Positions 22,677-35,248 are shown, numbered from the stretch's first letter. The stretch: 64,000 nucleotides of DNA from Larix kaempferi (GCA_027924585.1 BSBM01000059.1:3534001-3598000); one strand, 5' to 3'. Program-made: numbers and translations. Notes: a model not told the origin generated them from the letters alone.

Positions 22677-25600
22677 TCACTTCTTCCTTGAAGTGTCGTC
22701 AATCTGAATAACACCAAGCCTCTCTCTGAAGTACTCAAACTTCACTATGGCTAGTGGTTTTGTCAACACATCTGCAACCTGCTCATCCGTCGCAACATAC
22801 AGGAGCTTCACTGCTCCTCTCTGCACCATATCCCTGATATAGTGATATTTGATCTCAATGTGCTTCGACCTGTCGTGAAACACTGGGTTCTCAGACAGCT
22901 TCACACAACTCTAGTTGTCACAAAAGATACCAATAGCCTCCAATGGGAGATCAAATAACTCAGACAGTAGCTTCCTAAGCCATACTGCCTCACAACTAGC
23001 CAAAAAAGATGCAACATACTCTGCTTCGGCTGTACTTAGTGCTACACGGGATTGCTTCCTGCTAAACCAAGAGATCACACTTGATCCCATACTGAAGCGG
23101 CATCCATAAGTGCTCTTCCTATCTACAGCACTGCCTTCCCAATCTGAATCAACATAACCTTGCAGGTTAAACTTTTGATTCGCATCATACTTGAGCCCAT
23201 AATCAATTGTACCCTTCAGGTACCTCAAAATATGCTTTACAGCAACAAGGTGAACACCTCTCGGATCCGTCAGGAACTAGCTCAATGTGTTCACTGCAAA
23301 GCAAATATCCGGTCTCATGTTCGTTAGGTACATCAAGGACCCAATCATTTGACGATACATAGTGACATCAACCGGCTTAGATGAAGCATCACACAGAAGC
23401 ATCAGGTTCGATGCCATAGGTGTGGCCATGGCCTTGCAATCCATCATCCCGAACCTCTTCAGGATCTCTACTACATACTTCCCTTGTCCAAGGAAGATCC
23501 CATCTGCACTCTGCCACACCTCCATGCCTATAAAATAGTGCATCATCCCCAAGTCCTTCATCTCAAACTCGGCGGCAAGCATCCTTCCATTCTTTCTTTT
23601 CCGCTGCTTCTTCATAGCTGGAAGGTTCTTTGTTCATAATGTCACAGAGTAAGGAAACATAACTGGTGTGTGATCTAGTCCTCTTCCTTTCTCTGTGTTC
23701 TTCTTCTAGGATGCCATACCTTTCTGCATCTTGAATGAGCTCTCTAGCCCATGTAGGTTTCCTCTTGTGAGAGTTCTTCTCACGGGGTGGATCTATAGAT
23801 TCTTGCGGATCTTCAATTTCACGAACTGCTTCTAGAATTGCTTCATTCATGGTAGTATCTAGAAATCTAGTTACCTTTGGTTCTTCATGGTCATCAACAG
23901 GTGTCTTCCTCGATTTGATGTATGCTGATTCTTCATCAAATGTTACATCCCTGCTGATGTCAATCTTCTTGAACCTTGGAAAGTATATTCTGTAAGCCTT
24001 TGAGATTTCACTGTAACCCACAAAGATGCTCTTCTTTCTTGAAGTATCTAGCTTTGTCCTTTTTTCCTTTGGAATGTGTGTATATACTGGACAACCAAAT
24101 ATTCTGAGATGGTTAACTTTTGGTTTCTTGCCAGAGAAGACTTCTTCTGGTGTCTTATTGTCAAGTATCTTGTGAGGTGTTCTATTCTGCACATATACAG
24201 CTGTCCTAGCTGCTTTTTCCCATAAATGCATAGGTAGATCTTGGTCATGAAGCATTGCCTGTGCTGCTTCCATGATAGTTCTATTCTTCCTTTATGCAAC
24301 TCCATTTGGTTGTGGATTGTAGGGAGCAGTCAACTCCCTCTTAATCCCTGAATCACTGCATAGCTTCTTGAAATCACCTGAAGTAAATTCTCCACCATTG
24401 TCGGATCTGAAGGTCTTAATCTTCTTATCTATTTGATTTTCTATCAAGGCTTTGAATTCTTTGAACTTATCAAACACTTCATCTTTATTCTTCAAGAAAT
24501 AAACCCAAGTCTTCCTAGAGAAATCATCAATGAAAGAAACATAGTATACATACCCACTCAGAGAACTGGATGATGACATTGGACCACATACATCGGAGTG
24601 GATAATCTCTAAGATTCCTTTTGCTTTGCTTTCACTGCTTGGAAATGCCTTCTTTGTGTTCTTTCCTTTTGCACATCCTTTGCAAACACCTTCATGCTTT
24701 GACTGGATTTCAGGAATACCTTCTATAGCTTTGCTTTCTATTGGGAGTGCTCTATAGTGCACATGAGAAAACCTTCTATGCCAAAGTTCACTTGGCTCCA
24801 TGGATTCATGTACCATGGCATGTTCAGGTTGTCCCTTCAATTTGTACAATCCTCCCTCTTTCTCTCCAATTACTACTGCATCATCTATGGTCTTACCCTT
24901 TGGCCACATGAGTACTTGGCCATCCACAAATGTAACTCTCATTCCCTTTGCATCCAAAGATGATATGGAGAGAAGATTCTTCTTAAGTCCAGGTACATAT
25001 AAAACATCTTGAATTTTTATAGACTTCCCAGAGTCTAGTTTGTAGGAGGCTTCACCACTTCCTTTTATGGGATATTGATAGTCATCCTCAAGTTTCACCT
25101 TCTGAGGTGACTCATGTTCAGATAGGTTCATGAAAGATTCTTTAAACCCAGTAACATGTTTAGAAGCCCCACTATCAATAATCCAATCATTACATCCATG
25201 AGAGATAGTACATGTGAGAGCAGAGATTAGAACATATTCATCTTCACTAGATGAGTCATCACTTTCTGCTCTAGCCTTCTTCTTAGGAGGTTCATCATCC
25301 TCAGCAGCATGAGCATGATATCTCCTTTTGTTTCTCTTCTTCTTCTTGTTAAAGTTGTTGTTGTTTCCCTTTTTGTTCTTGGGACAATCTGAGGCAAAGT
25401 GTCCTTTCTCATTGCAATTGAAGCATCTCAGATCTTTCTTCTCTTTTGGATGGTAGTGAGAAAATTTCTTGCAATGAGGTGGCTCTCTCTTGAGCTTGCC
25501 TTTCTTGGTGTGAGCTGTGAGAGATTGATCTTCATTTCCCATCTTTTCTTCTCGGGCCACAATTCTAGCTTCTTCCTGTGAGCATTCTTCCCACAGTCTA

Positions 25601-26120
25601 CTGAAAGAGATTAATTTATTTCTTGCATAGATTCCTTGGATGAAGGAGTCCCATGACCTAGGTAGGCCATTCAATGTGGTCATTACAATTTCACCATTCT
25701 CCACTACTTCATCCATAGCTTCAAGTTGTTCCTTGATTTGAGAGACCTTGGAAAAGTAGGATTGAATGGTCTCTCCATTCTGAAGCTTTACCCCTTTCAA
25801 TTGGTTTCGCAGAGTCATCTTCTGATTTATGTTCTTTCCTTCAAACAACTTGGTCAAGGAGTCAAACATCTGCTTAGTGTCTTTAGGGAAGACACATGAG
25901 GTATGAGATGTTCTTTGATAGAATCAACAATGATTCTCTTAGCCTTGACCAAGTTCTTCTTGTGTAAGGTCTTAGCCTCATCTCCCTGTGGGACAGGGAC
26001 CTATTGACTTATGTAAGTGTCCAAATCATTTTCTTCTAGGATTAACCCAATCCTATACTTCCATGCTCGGAAGTTATCATCTCCATCAAGCTTATCCTCA
26101 ATCTTGGTGTGGTGAGACAT
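22677..26120 (-). pseudogene. Copia-1 gag-pol polyprotein, broken
   Basis: The start ATG at 26118-26120 gives MSHHTKIEDKLDGDDNFRAW, the usual copia gag opening. A TAG (26001-26003) and a one-base frameshift near 25890 break the N-terminal part. The main frame (25869 down to 24292) holds the gag UBN2 region, a zinc knuckle CFNCNEKGHFASDCP, the protease DSGASKH, the pre-integrase H-R-R-F-S-H motif, and integrase with HSDVCGP and SDNGGEF. A TAA at 24292-24294 replaces the integrase Glu of the GVAERKN motif. The frame continues to 23580, where WKDA is fused directly to AAEFEMKDLG. This removes the front and palm of reverse transcriptase, including the YVDD catalytic box. RNase H (DSDWEGS, STAEAEY, FCDN) follows with further stops near 23277 and 22911, ending at 22677. 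Confidence 0.93.
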
Positions 26121-26685
26121 TTTAAAGAGTAATTCAAATGGAAATAGAGAAGATTTAGGTCTTACCACTTGAATTGTTGAAAAACTGGATATGGAGCTCC
26201 ATTAGGGTTTGTTAGAGAAACCCTAAAAATTCAAAATGTGAATTTAAAAATTCTGAAAGGATAGAAAGATGTGCCTTGATGAGCTGATCAGCTTGATATA
26301 CTCAACAATTGAAAACTGCAAAGTTTCACCCTTTAGAAATGCTTTTCAATCTCCAAGATTCACTGGGGAGGGAGGACCTTGAATTAGGGTTTGAGTTTCC
26401 TGGAGCTTCACCCAACCAAAAAGTTCGATCCAAAGCTCTAAACTTCGATTTTTCCAAGGATCTTCCAGCTATGTCCTCAGATTTTAGAAATTTCTATTTT
26501 TGTGGAAACCCTAATTGTTAGGTCAAAAACTGAAACAACTCAGAATTGAATTCTGTCTCGACAAAAAGATGCGCCCTTGCTAGAAGAGTCAATCTATCTT
26601 TCTGCCTTTGATGAACTGTGAAGAGAAACCCAAATAATAAGAAGCCCTAGCTTCCGCAGCTGCATAGTGCCTTCTTCTTAGGTAA

Positions 26686-26697
26686 GCTCTGATACCA
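26686..26697 (-). other. Copia-1 primer-binding site (initiator tRNA-Met)
   Basis: On the minus strand TGGTATCAGAGC lies directly after the 5' LTR end (TTAACA). It is the standard copia primer site complementary to the 3' end of initiator tRNA-Met. Confidence 0.92.
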
Positions 26698-27301
26698 TGT
26701 TAATTTTTTGATAATTTCATTCCATTATCATTCAGGATCGCTAAGAGAATAACATGTACAACATATCAACAACATATCAATTATAAACACAATCATGCAA
26801 ACACACAAGAGACACAGAGTTTCACCAGGGAAAACCAAGAAGGTGAAAAACCCCGCATTTTCCTCAGAGCTAGAATAAACCCAAGTACAAGATCACAAGG
26901 ATCAAACCCAAAGAGATGTCTCTAGCAGATGCTCCTCCTCCTCCACAAGTGCGCCACTTTCTCTCTTCGCTATGCAAGCTTGAGAAGTGAGTGAATGAAT
27001 AGAATGAGGGACACACCCCTCTTATTTATACTTGACTTGACCTGCCAATTGATTCACTGGGGTTGACTTGCTATTCAAGTCTAATAACCCACCCACATGA
27101 CCTAATCAGGGCCGACCCCTCATTGGTGGTCTAAGAACCCATCAATACAAATGATGACACTTGTCAATACACATGATAACACTTCCAAATACAAATGACG
27201 ACACTTCCAATCAGAGGAATAATACATCTCTATGGGATATACAATAAAGTACAAATGTAATACATAGAAGAATATCTTCTAAGGTTACAAATACATCAAC
27301 A
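26698..27301 (-). repeat. Copia-1 5' LTR
   Basis: 604 bp, TGTTGATG at the start and TTAACA at the end on the minus strand (short inverted ends). It is followed by the primer-binding site. Sequence blocks such as GGGCCGACCCCTCATTGGTGG (as read on plus, about 27111) are shared with the 3' LTR. Confidence 0.92.
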
Positions 27302-27686
27302 AGAGCAAACATCAAGGAGAAAGGATCAGGGATCTGAAAGGTAAAGCATCTATCTACTCGATCTCTAATCAGATCTAGGAAAGTATTCTATATTCTGTCC
27401 TATTTGTTCTAGACTTACATTAAGCTAGGAAGATCAGGCCTTGAGTCCGCTCTTGGTAGATTGTCCGTCAAACATATGTATAGGACCAATGGATCTGTTG
27501 GCGTTATTTTAGGCAAAGGAAGGTGCAAAGTGTGCAATAATACACCACCGAGTTTAGGAAGATGGCTATCATGTTGGGTATCTTACCCGATAACCCAAAT
27601 GTACTCCTCAAGTATTTGGGACGGTTACATAGTCACATACGGAGGCAGGTGATTTTCTTCAATCCCACCATAAGGAAGATAAAGGT

Positions 27687-28103
27687 ATGAAAAAACTCTT
27701 CCACATCAAGATCCAAGTCAAGAAGACCAAGATTGATGATCTATTCGATTCTGGTTCATAGGAAAACCTCATAGCAAAGGATTGGGTAGGTAAGCTTGGA
27801 TTGGAAGTACATGATCATTCCAGTCCCTACCCATTTGGATGGATAAATAAGGATGTAGAACTCAGAGTCATGAAACATAACAAGATCAAGTTCGGAATAA
27901 GTGCAGAGTATGTTGATGACGTCGAGGTAAACGTAGTACCCCTAGATGTTTGTGGTGTAGTGTTTGGAATCCCCTACATGTATATGAGGGATGGGATATT
28001 CATGAGGAGAGGCAACCAACATTGCTTGATCAAGGATGAGAAATCCTTCAACATTAACATGCACAAAGGTAAATCAAAGATCTCTTGGGTAAGTGCCGAT
28101 TGA
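27687..28103 (+). pseudogene. Ty3/gypsy aspartic protease fragment
   Basis: An ATG at 27687 opens a frame with the retroviral-type protease motif DSGS (27747-27758), immediately followed by an in-frame TAG at 27759-27761. It continues as ENLIAKDW, then a region ending CGVVFGIPYMYMRD and KGKSKIS, and stops with TGA at 28101-28103. This is the usual gypsy protease-to-RT linker layout. No gag lies upstream and no RT downstream, so about 140 codons survive. The stop sits where gypsy relatives usually have Gln, consistent with CAG to TAG. Orientation agrees with the upstream plus-strand LTR. Confidence 0.75.
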
Positions 28104-29685
28104 GTGAAAAAATTGATCTCCATGGCTGGTACGTGGAAGAACTACAATGCCCTCAGGATGCAGTGCAGGAAAATAACGACAGCTGCCATGTTTTAAGACG
28201 TCGGAACACGTCTCTAACTTAACACACAAGTTACTAAAAATTTTAACCTAGTTCTACCGTTAATTTTATCTGGATGGTTAGGTGAATACATGAGGTGAGT
28301 ACATAAACGTAAACATAATGCAAACCCTAACTACAAGAAAAATGCACTCTTTCTCTTGATGGAATCTATGTACGGGAAGGAGAGATCTTTTTCCAATGGT
28401 CTCACAAATCATTAAATTTCAACAACACTCTCAATCTACCAAAAATGATAATGAAAGCACTCTTTTTGTTTTGCAAGCAAAACATGGAAATCAACAACAC
28501 ATCAAATCCAAATCAAAGCACTTCTTTTTGTCTTTTTTAATTAAAATGAACCTAAATGATGAAAAAGGAGAATCTCTATCTAGAGCACACTAACTTTTCA
28601 ATTTTCACAATGATAACCTAAAAGCATGAAAACCAAAGATGCATATAACTCCTTCAAGCATGGAATCACTTTTGAAAAAATTGGACTACACTTGGATTTT
28701 CCAAGAAAGTGAATGACTCATAATTCGAGAAAAATGCAAACGATTAATTCTCTTTCCAAACTTTCTGAATTCCAATGCATGAAACAATTTTTACAACAAT
28801 TCTCAAATGAGCTTGAAAACGGTAAAAATAAAGCACCTTTAATTTTTCCAATGATATGCCAAGACGAAACTTGATAACGATGATGCTTTTAAGTGTAAAT
28901 GGATGAAAAGAAAGACTACTTGCAGCACTCTAATCACTTGGAAATTCTCAAAGAAATGACAAGCACTCCAATGACCTAAAAACACAAAAATCACTCGAAA
29001 AGATCAAATGCAAGCCAACCAAAGATAACTAATCTCAACAATAGTTTGGGAGCGGATATAGCATGCTGGATAGATCTAGTGAGGTGATCAGGAAGAACGA
29101 GATGGAGTGGATGACCGTGGGGGATTGAAATTTCCCACCACTTCAATTGAAATCACTTGATAAAAAAGACCCAAAGACCAACACAAGCAAACCAAATGAA
29201 ACACTGTTGAATAAAAGGACCTCTGCCTGGAAGATACAGTGCAGAGATGTCTACTGATCAATCCAAAAATCAAAATTTGGAGAAGAAGAGCCCAATCCCT
29301 AAGCTTGAAAACTCGGCACAGGATGTGGTTAGGCACAGAGCGCCCAACGCAGGTTGCAAGAAGGGGAAAAGCGTCGGCGGCGTAGACTGTCAAATAGGCA
29401 AAAGCGTCGGTGGCGCAGTATCCTCAGAAGAAAAAAGTGCTCTGGATAAACATGCGCACTGGGTACACTACCCAGGTGCGTCGGGCGAATAAATCAGTGC
29501 AAACAAGGAAAAAATCCAAGCAATGATCAAGTAAATGGACTGAAAATGGTTTTGCAGACCTAGAGAAAGTCAACAAACTCCTAGAGGAAAGAAGCTGATG
29601 CTGAAAATAGGCTCAAGAGGCAAAGTAATGGCTCATTAAGAAAATCAAGAATAACACACTCAAACTTGAAATCAAAACAAATGTA
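28104..29685. other. Degenerate region between opposed gypsy remnants
   Basis: No transposon domain is visible. The left part (to about 28270) still follows the protease and may be pol remnant. The right part should be the 5' leader of the minus-strand element, whose primer site lies at 29686-29709. An 81-residue plus frame at 29247-29492 has two GKSVGG repeats and no known domain. Where the two remnants meet cannot be placed exactly. Confidence 0.45.
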
Positions 29686-29709
29686 TGTCCCCAGTACGAT
29701 CGCCGGATT
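29686..29709 (-). other. Degenerate gypsy primer-binding region
   Basis: On the minus strand CCGGCGATCGTACTGGGGAC follows the LTR end TAACA within a few bases. It resembles the TTGGCGCC...GGGGAC layout that follows many plant gypsy LTRs, but is too diverged to name the tRNA. Confidence 0.4.
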
Positions 29710-31645
29710 TGTTATTGGACAATCTACTTGAGCGGACGCGAGCCAGATCTCCCTAGTTCAATGTGAATCTAGAACAAATAAGGACAGAATACAAAGCTAC
29801 TTTCTTAGATCTACTTAGATATCAAGTACTTAGACATCTTACCTTCGGATTGTAGATCTTCTTCCTCGTTGTTGCTCCAAGCTCTGCGGTCGTCAAATCC
29901 GTAACTGCAAGACATGTCAAAACATGTGGAAACAATACAAGCAGTAAAACATGTCTAAACAATAATTGATCTAAGTAAACAGTTAAGGAAGTAAACTACA
30001 AACATTACCAACACAATAACATTCGTGGAAAGAGTTCATATTACTGTAAAAAAGAGGGAAATACAAAGTAGAGAGATGATTACAACCTAAGCCTTAATGC
30101 TACAATCCTCCTCCAACAAGCCAAGCCAATGCCCCCAAAGGAAGTGTGAGTCTCCCAATAGATGGATAGGGATCCCCTAAGGTAATTTCACCAGCATGTA
30201 AGTGCCATGGACTTCCTCCCCTTGGAATGGAGAGGGGCCTTGTATTTATAGGACCAAGTGGATAGAGTAGGTTGAGGATCATGGAGAGAGGGCTAAGGGA
30301 TCTGTTGTCACCTAACCTGTAGTTACCCCTATGGATGTATCCACTCATGGATGGCAATAGGGAAGGGAAAATCAAAGGTGCAACCACGATCACCTCGACC
30401 TCCAATGGATTGGTTGTCACGCCAGTCGAGGCAACCTTCACTTTATGTTGTCTAGCCCAGACAACAAAGGGGGAGACCCGATCTACTCCCGACAGGAGAG
30501 ATCAAAACCAAGACACCAAATCAAGTTAATTCTAAATGAAGTAAGGTGTATGGTTCATCCTAGACCTTAGGGTGAAGTCACAAGACAAGTGAGGGATTCA
30601 AAGAGTGTAGCTTTGGTTCATAGTTGATGTGGGAGTGACTTATAATATTTGAAATGAGATCTAGGATTAGAGTACTAGTTCAATATTGGAAAATCCATTG
30701 CCTTCGGAATCGTGTCCAATGCAGGGTAGTTTAAGGGTTAAATTGGGGATAACTAGTACAAGTGACAAGCTTGACCATGATACATGATGGCATCAAGGGT
30801 TTAGTTCACCACACAAGGTCAAACCACAAGTTAATCCAACAATCTAGGAAAGTCGAATTGACTTGGAGAGAAACCAATGCCTTGGGAATTGGGATAATGG
30901 AGTCAAAGTAGGGTTGACTTGTGGTTAAAGACTCCTATGGCATGAGACAAGTGGGCGATTAAGGTCTTGATGGATGAATAGGTCTAGATCTAGGTTTGAC
31001 CAAAGTGGACCACAATCCCTTAAAATAAGGGATGCTATCCCCAAGGCAAGATTTGACAAGGTGACACACTAGACCTAGGTTTTGAATTATTCTCGTTCCA
31101 AATCCACTGAAATCTCAAGTACCCTTGTCCTAGAAGTGGACAAACTCCCTTCTCCCAGGTGGTGTGACTTTACCCAAGGAAGCCTAAAAGTGGGGTAAAT
31201 GGGGTTAAGACAAGTCCGATGACATCCAAACTTTAGATCCGGGTAGGTTAGTCAAGTAGGAGTGTGGATCTATAATTTCACGGCAATCCGACGGCTAGAT
31301 CTTACTAGATCTGAGTTTAAATATACCAAGTGGTCCAAAATGGGGATTAAATCCCTTAAAATGTGGAATAGGGCCCACAAGGTATAAATCAGAAAAGTGA
31401 CAATCTGGGGGTAGGTTATTTGATGTGTAGATTATGAATCAAGCGGGATCTCAACTACCCACCACCTAGATCTAGGCCAACTCACCCTCACCAATAAGTG
31501 CGCCTTGCTTGGGAGAGCTAGTTTGGCTTGGGAAGAGGGTCAAACGGAAGCCAATCCTCACCAAACTATAGATCCGGGAATACATGGATGCTATAGAGGT
31601 GGGTTTTCAATATTATGCCCAACCACCCACTAGATCTAAGTAGAT

Positions 31646-31752
31646 CTGAGAAAATATAAAATGAGGGTTTTGAAATAATTAGGGTTTTATCAATTTATGA
31701 GCTATGTCAATGGATTGGATCAAGATAAGAGAAACAAACCTGTGGATCTTAC
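31646..31752 (-). other. Candidate leader intron in family-C LTR, copy A
   Basis: On the minus strand CCCAG|GTAAGATCC opens and TTTTCTCAG|ATCTAC closes a 107-bp AT-rich interval, about 500 bp downstream of the TATA box. The same donor and acceptor occur at equal spacing in copy C. Splicing is inferred from motif conservation only. Confidence 0.35.
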
Positions 31753-32249
31753 CTGGGTAACCTTGTAGATGCCTTGATGATGATGATCTATGCAAACCCG
31801 ATCAATTTGAGAAGCTTTGAGGCAGTTCTCTATGCAATCGATTTAGTCCAAGAAGACAATGCGCCCTCTCTCCTGCACAACAAACGTCAACAATATCAGA
31901 TTTGATGTAATCAAGAGATAAGACTAATGCCACAAGAGAAGTAACAGAAAGATAGCATAGATCACAATGATGCTAATGATAACCCTCTGATACAAGCAAA
32001 TGCCAAGAAAGTCGATTTGAAGAAGCCTTGCAAAATCGCCCTTGTTGAACTCGCCCTCCTGTAGACAAACAATGATTTCCAAAAATAGATAGATCTTACC
32101 ACAAATTCCAAATGCTAGGTTGCAATAGACTTTCCAATCACCATCTAAGAACACCAGATGTAAAGGAGACCACAAGAATTTCCACAAGAAAGTTTTTCTA
32201 TACCAATAATCCAAGAGCCAAAGACCCCTTACAATGAGAAGCTCTCTCC

Positions 32250-32257
32250 TTTAAATA
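32250..32257 (-). promoter_or_regulatory. TATA box of family-C LTR, copy A
   Basis: On the minus strand TATTTAAA is followed by GGAGAGAGCTTCTCATTG, identical in copies B (44054) and C (60056). About 2.6 kb of U3-like sequence precedes it. Confidence 0.65.
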
Positions 32258-35248
32258 GGAAGGAGAGGCATCAAAATCCTAACCACTTTTTGAATGAGTG
32301 GCTAAGATTAAAAGATACAAATGTCTAATCAATGGTTGAGATGATCTCAACAATAAAATACATGGATCACTAATAAAATATTATATGAGTGGACAAAATC
32401 GCCCTAGAAGAGGGGAATCCCACCAAATCATGATGACAAAATATAATAAGGGGCTTATGGTGGGTCAAAGGGGTAATTTTATCCCTCCTTGGTCAATCCC
32501 CATAGCACAATAATCATAAAATAATCATCAATATACCAAATCGTGCCTCCATGGTCAAATCGTAGGCCTCAAAAAGACCTCAGAAATCATCAGAAAGTGC
32601 CATAAGTGATGGATGCAGGCCCCGATGAAGCTGAAACTGCTGGAGGAGGTGTGGAAGACCCCGATCTATCATCACTGATCATCCCATGCCATAACATTGC
32701 CTCAGTATCCCAAATCGATTTCCTCAATAGCCATTTCTACCAATCCTGAAATGCCTCGGGAAGCATGAAACTGCCCCAAACTGACTCCTGGAGTGCCTGC
32801 GCTGTCAAGGTGAGGGCACCAGTGTGTCCGGGAGGGGGGTAATATGGTAAAAAAAAGTGGCTGGACCACCCCCTCCATCATCAGCGCCCTAGGTCAACCG
32901 GATAAAAATCACATCTGCTCTGACAGGGCCTCCGACAGACCAAAACTGCACTGGGATAGCCTACTGAGGCTCAATCATCACTTTAAGTGCCCAGAACTGA
33001 AAACAAACTGTCTCATCGGACTCAGAAGGTCCAAATCCATCCAAAATGTGTACTCATACACCATATGAGTCTCTGCATGATCAAAATATATATCCAATAT
33101 ACCGGAACAGGGCCAATAATAATAATCTGTAAATGATCAAATACTGCTGTAAACCAAGAATCATCATCATAACCCTGTAGCTGCTGCATAGAATCATCAT
33201 GTATGTACACATAGACCATATATCATCTATCCATATCATCATAGGGTCCAACCATCTCATGTCCTATGGTTGACCTTGGTCAGACTAGGCCTAACCAAGT
33301 CAGCATGACCCAATATAACTCAGACCATCATCATAAGCTGTTGCAAAGTGTCAAAGGTTAATGCATGCTCTACAACTTATTCAAATAACAATTATAACAC
33401 AAAGTAATCATTACTGGCGATCTAAATCCAAATATATAGTGTCATTAATTATTATTATTACTCAGACCAGACTTTCAAGATCATACTCACTTCATAGCTG
33501 TGATCAGTTTGTTAGTGAAGGGTGAAGGTTAAAATAACTGGCTAGGCTAAGGGATGACTTGACTGACTTAACTTTGTGACACTTTGGCAAGGGAAAGGGA
33601 ATACACACCATAGTATATACTGAATGAGCAATAACAGAGGGAATGGCGGTGTCTCACAAATGGATGAGTTGTTCAAAGAGGGTTTATTCACCTTTAACAT
33701 ATGCGCACAATCCATAATACAAATGAGGCCAGCAATCGTTTTGATATAACGTTTAAGTTCCATTGCTTTTGGGCCTGAAGTTTCCATAGCCTTGGTCTAT
33801 GTGTGTTTATAAACACATTGCATAGATTTACATTTATTTTAGGCTTTCTATTGCAGGTGTGTTTTTAAGGCACTTGTTTACCTGAGCACTTCTAGGTGTG
33901 TCATGGACAGCTTGTTTACCTAGGTATTTATTTTTCCAAAAGATATAACATTTTATTTTCATGGCCATTTTAATTTGGCATGCCTTTCATTCATGTGTGA
34001 TTAGAAACACATTGCATGAATGGGCTTTTTATACAAGATATAGCATTTCATTTTCCAGATTTTGTATACATGGCAGCACTAAAAGTTTCAGGTTTAGCCA
34101 ACACAACTTTAGTGACTAGGGGGAATTCCAAGGAACTCCAACTCACCATAGGTAAGTTTTGTCACCAACTCAGAGCCGAGACACAATAAACAGGGAAGCT
34201 CATCCAATACAGAGGCTACAGTGGGGAAAAGTCCTCCATGCCACTATTCAAGTAGTAAGTCAGGGTGATAAACTAAAAAGGTAGGCAATGGATGGATGAA
34301 GACAATGAATAATGGAGCCAACACTAGCAAGCCAAGGTATGGTGGAATGATCACCTCTATTCTCCCTAAGGAGGGTAAAACCAATGAGTATGAATAGTGA
34401 ACTTCTAAGTCTGAGTAGGGACAAATATAATATATATATAATAAAATCAACCAGGTCCACATATCTATATGATCGCCAGATCATGATACTAAGTGCTAAG
34501 ACATGCTATAAGAATAATTATAAAAGCAATATAACCATAACACAATGATATACCTGCTAAGTCATATACCTGAATGCTCATCAACCTGTACCATAATATG
34601 TCCTCTGAAATTGCTGCTGTAACTCTGGGCACTACTGACTGCTCTGTACCAATGGTATAATGGCTACATCGGTCATCTCTCTGAGTGTCCTGAGACTTAG
34701 TCATGGCATGGGGAATATACACTGTTGTCCACAATCTGATAGTGATCCAATGTAGATGCTCATCTCAGCATCTCAAATGTAAGGAAACTGGCTGAATAGT
34801 GTACTGGCATCAGAAAAATAATGTATGGTAGCCCGGCTACTATGTATGTGATAACAGGATCCTCCCCTGAGGTTAGGGAACCGTAGGACAACTCACCTAG
34901 GAGTTAGGGATAGGGATCCACCTCATCCAACTTCTAGAAATCGCTCGAAAGATACCTTTATCCCAATTAACCAACTCCAGTGCAAGCTGCATGAGGGAAA
35001 CCTGCGTCAGGGAAGGGAAGCGCAGGCTGCACAAAGGCATCCTGTGTCGCCGGCATAGTTTGGAAGAGTTCATTCTGCGCCGGGCCTAGTTGGGCACTTC
35101 TTTCTCAAAGACAACATGTGCCGGCCCAACTAGAAATGTGGACAAAGGGCATCAACTTGCTCTAACTGACTTGCTTGATCATGGAGACTTCAGGGATCAA
35201 GGCATTGAGTTAACAAGGGAATCATGATGGCGAGATTTAGGTGTAACA

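Larger units (their letters stand above)
20840..27301 (-). mobile_element. Copia-1: Ty1/copia LTR retrotransposon, defective
   Basis: A complete structure is present on the minus strand: 5' LTR 26698-27301, primer-binding site 26686-26697, gag-pol 26120 to 22677, a tandem-repeat-rich 3' region 21447-22676, polypurine tract 21433-21446, and 3' LTR 20840-21432. It sits inside the family-D LTR, which resumes on both sides. The flanking pentamers GGATC (20835-20839) and AGAGC (27302-27306) agree at only three of five positions, so the target duplication is poorly preserved. LTR divergence of a few percent, an RT deletion, stops and a frameshift show that it is old and not autonomous. Confidence 0.92.
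20156..27474 (+). mobile_element. Family-D gypsy LTR, plus orientation, interrupted by Copia-1
   Basis: The LTR starts TGTTACGCCTAAAT at 20156. Its last matched block, GATTGTCCGTCAAACA, ends at 27474. Removing Copia-1 (20840-27301) leaves about 857 bp. It aligns along its length with the minus-strand LTR at 29710-35248: shared start TGTTAC(G/A)CCTAAAT, TATA block, ATGCTGGTGAAATTA, a GTAATCA block, and an end block with GTCCGCTC followed by ATTGTCC. After the end lies a degenerate primer-binding region (TTGGCG at 27498) and then a gypsy protease fragment. A polypurine tract lies on one side and a protease on the other, so this LTR may join two elements or be a product of recombination between them. 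Confidence 0.75.
30303..34856 (-). mobile_element. Solo-LTR-like unit of family C, copy A (4554 bp)
   Basis: On the plus strand it begins TGTTGTCACC and ends GTGATAACA, and is flanked by a perfect 5-bp target duplication GGATC (30298-30302 and 34857-34861). TG/CA ends with a 5-bp duplication are the hallmark of an LTR retrotransposon insertion. Because there is no internal repeat pair, primer site or coding region, this is best read as a solo LTR. It matches copy C (57466-62007) along its whole length in reverse orientation with little divergence; a shared 96-codon window differs at seven residues. No protein is encoded. It interrupts the family-D LTR. Confidence 0.88.
29710..35248 (-). mobile_element. 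Family-D gypsy LTR, minus orientation, interrupted by copy A
   Basis: On the minus strand it starts TGTTACACCTAAATCTCG at 35248 and ends CCAATAACA at 29710, giving short inverted ends TGTTA/TAACA. Without the copy-A insertion it is about 985 bp. It has the same TATA position (TATAAATA, 30243-30250), the ATGCTGGTGAAATTA block and the GTAATCA block as the plus-strand copy at 20156. A primer-like sequence follows at 29709, so this is a 5' LTR of an element whose body ran toward lower coordinates. Confidence 0.8.

Noticed and set aside
20835-27306. Target duplication of Copia-1
   Set aside because: GGATC and AGAGC agree at only three of five bases, so I do not claim it.
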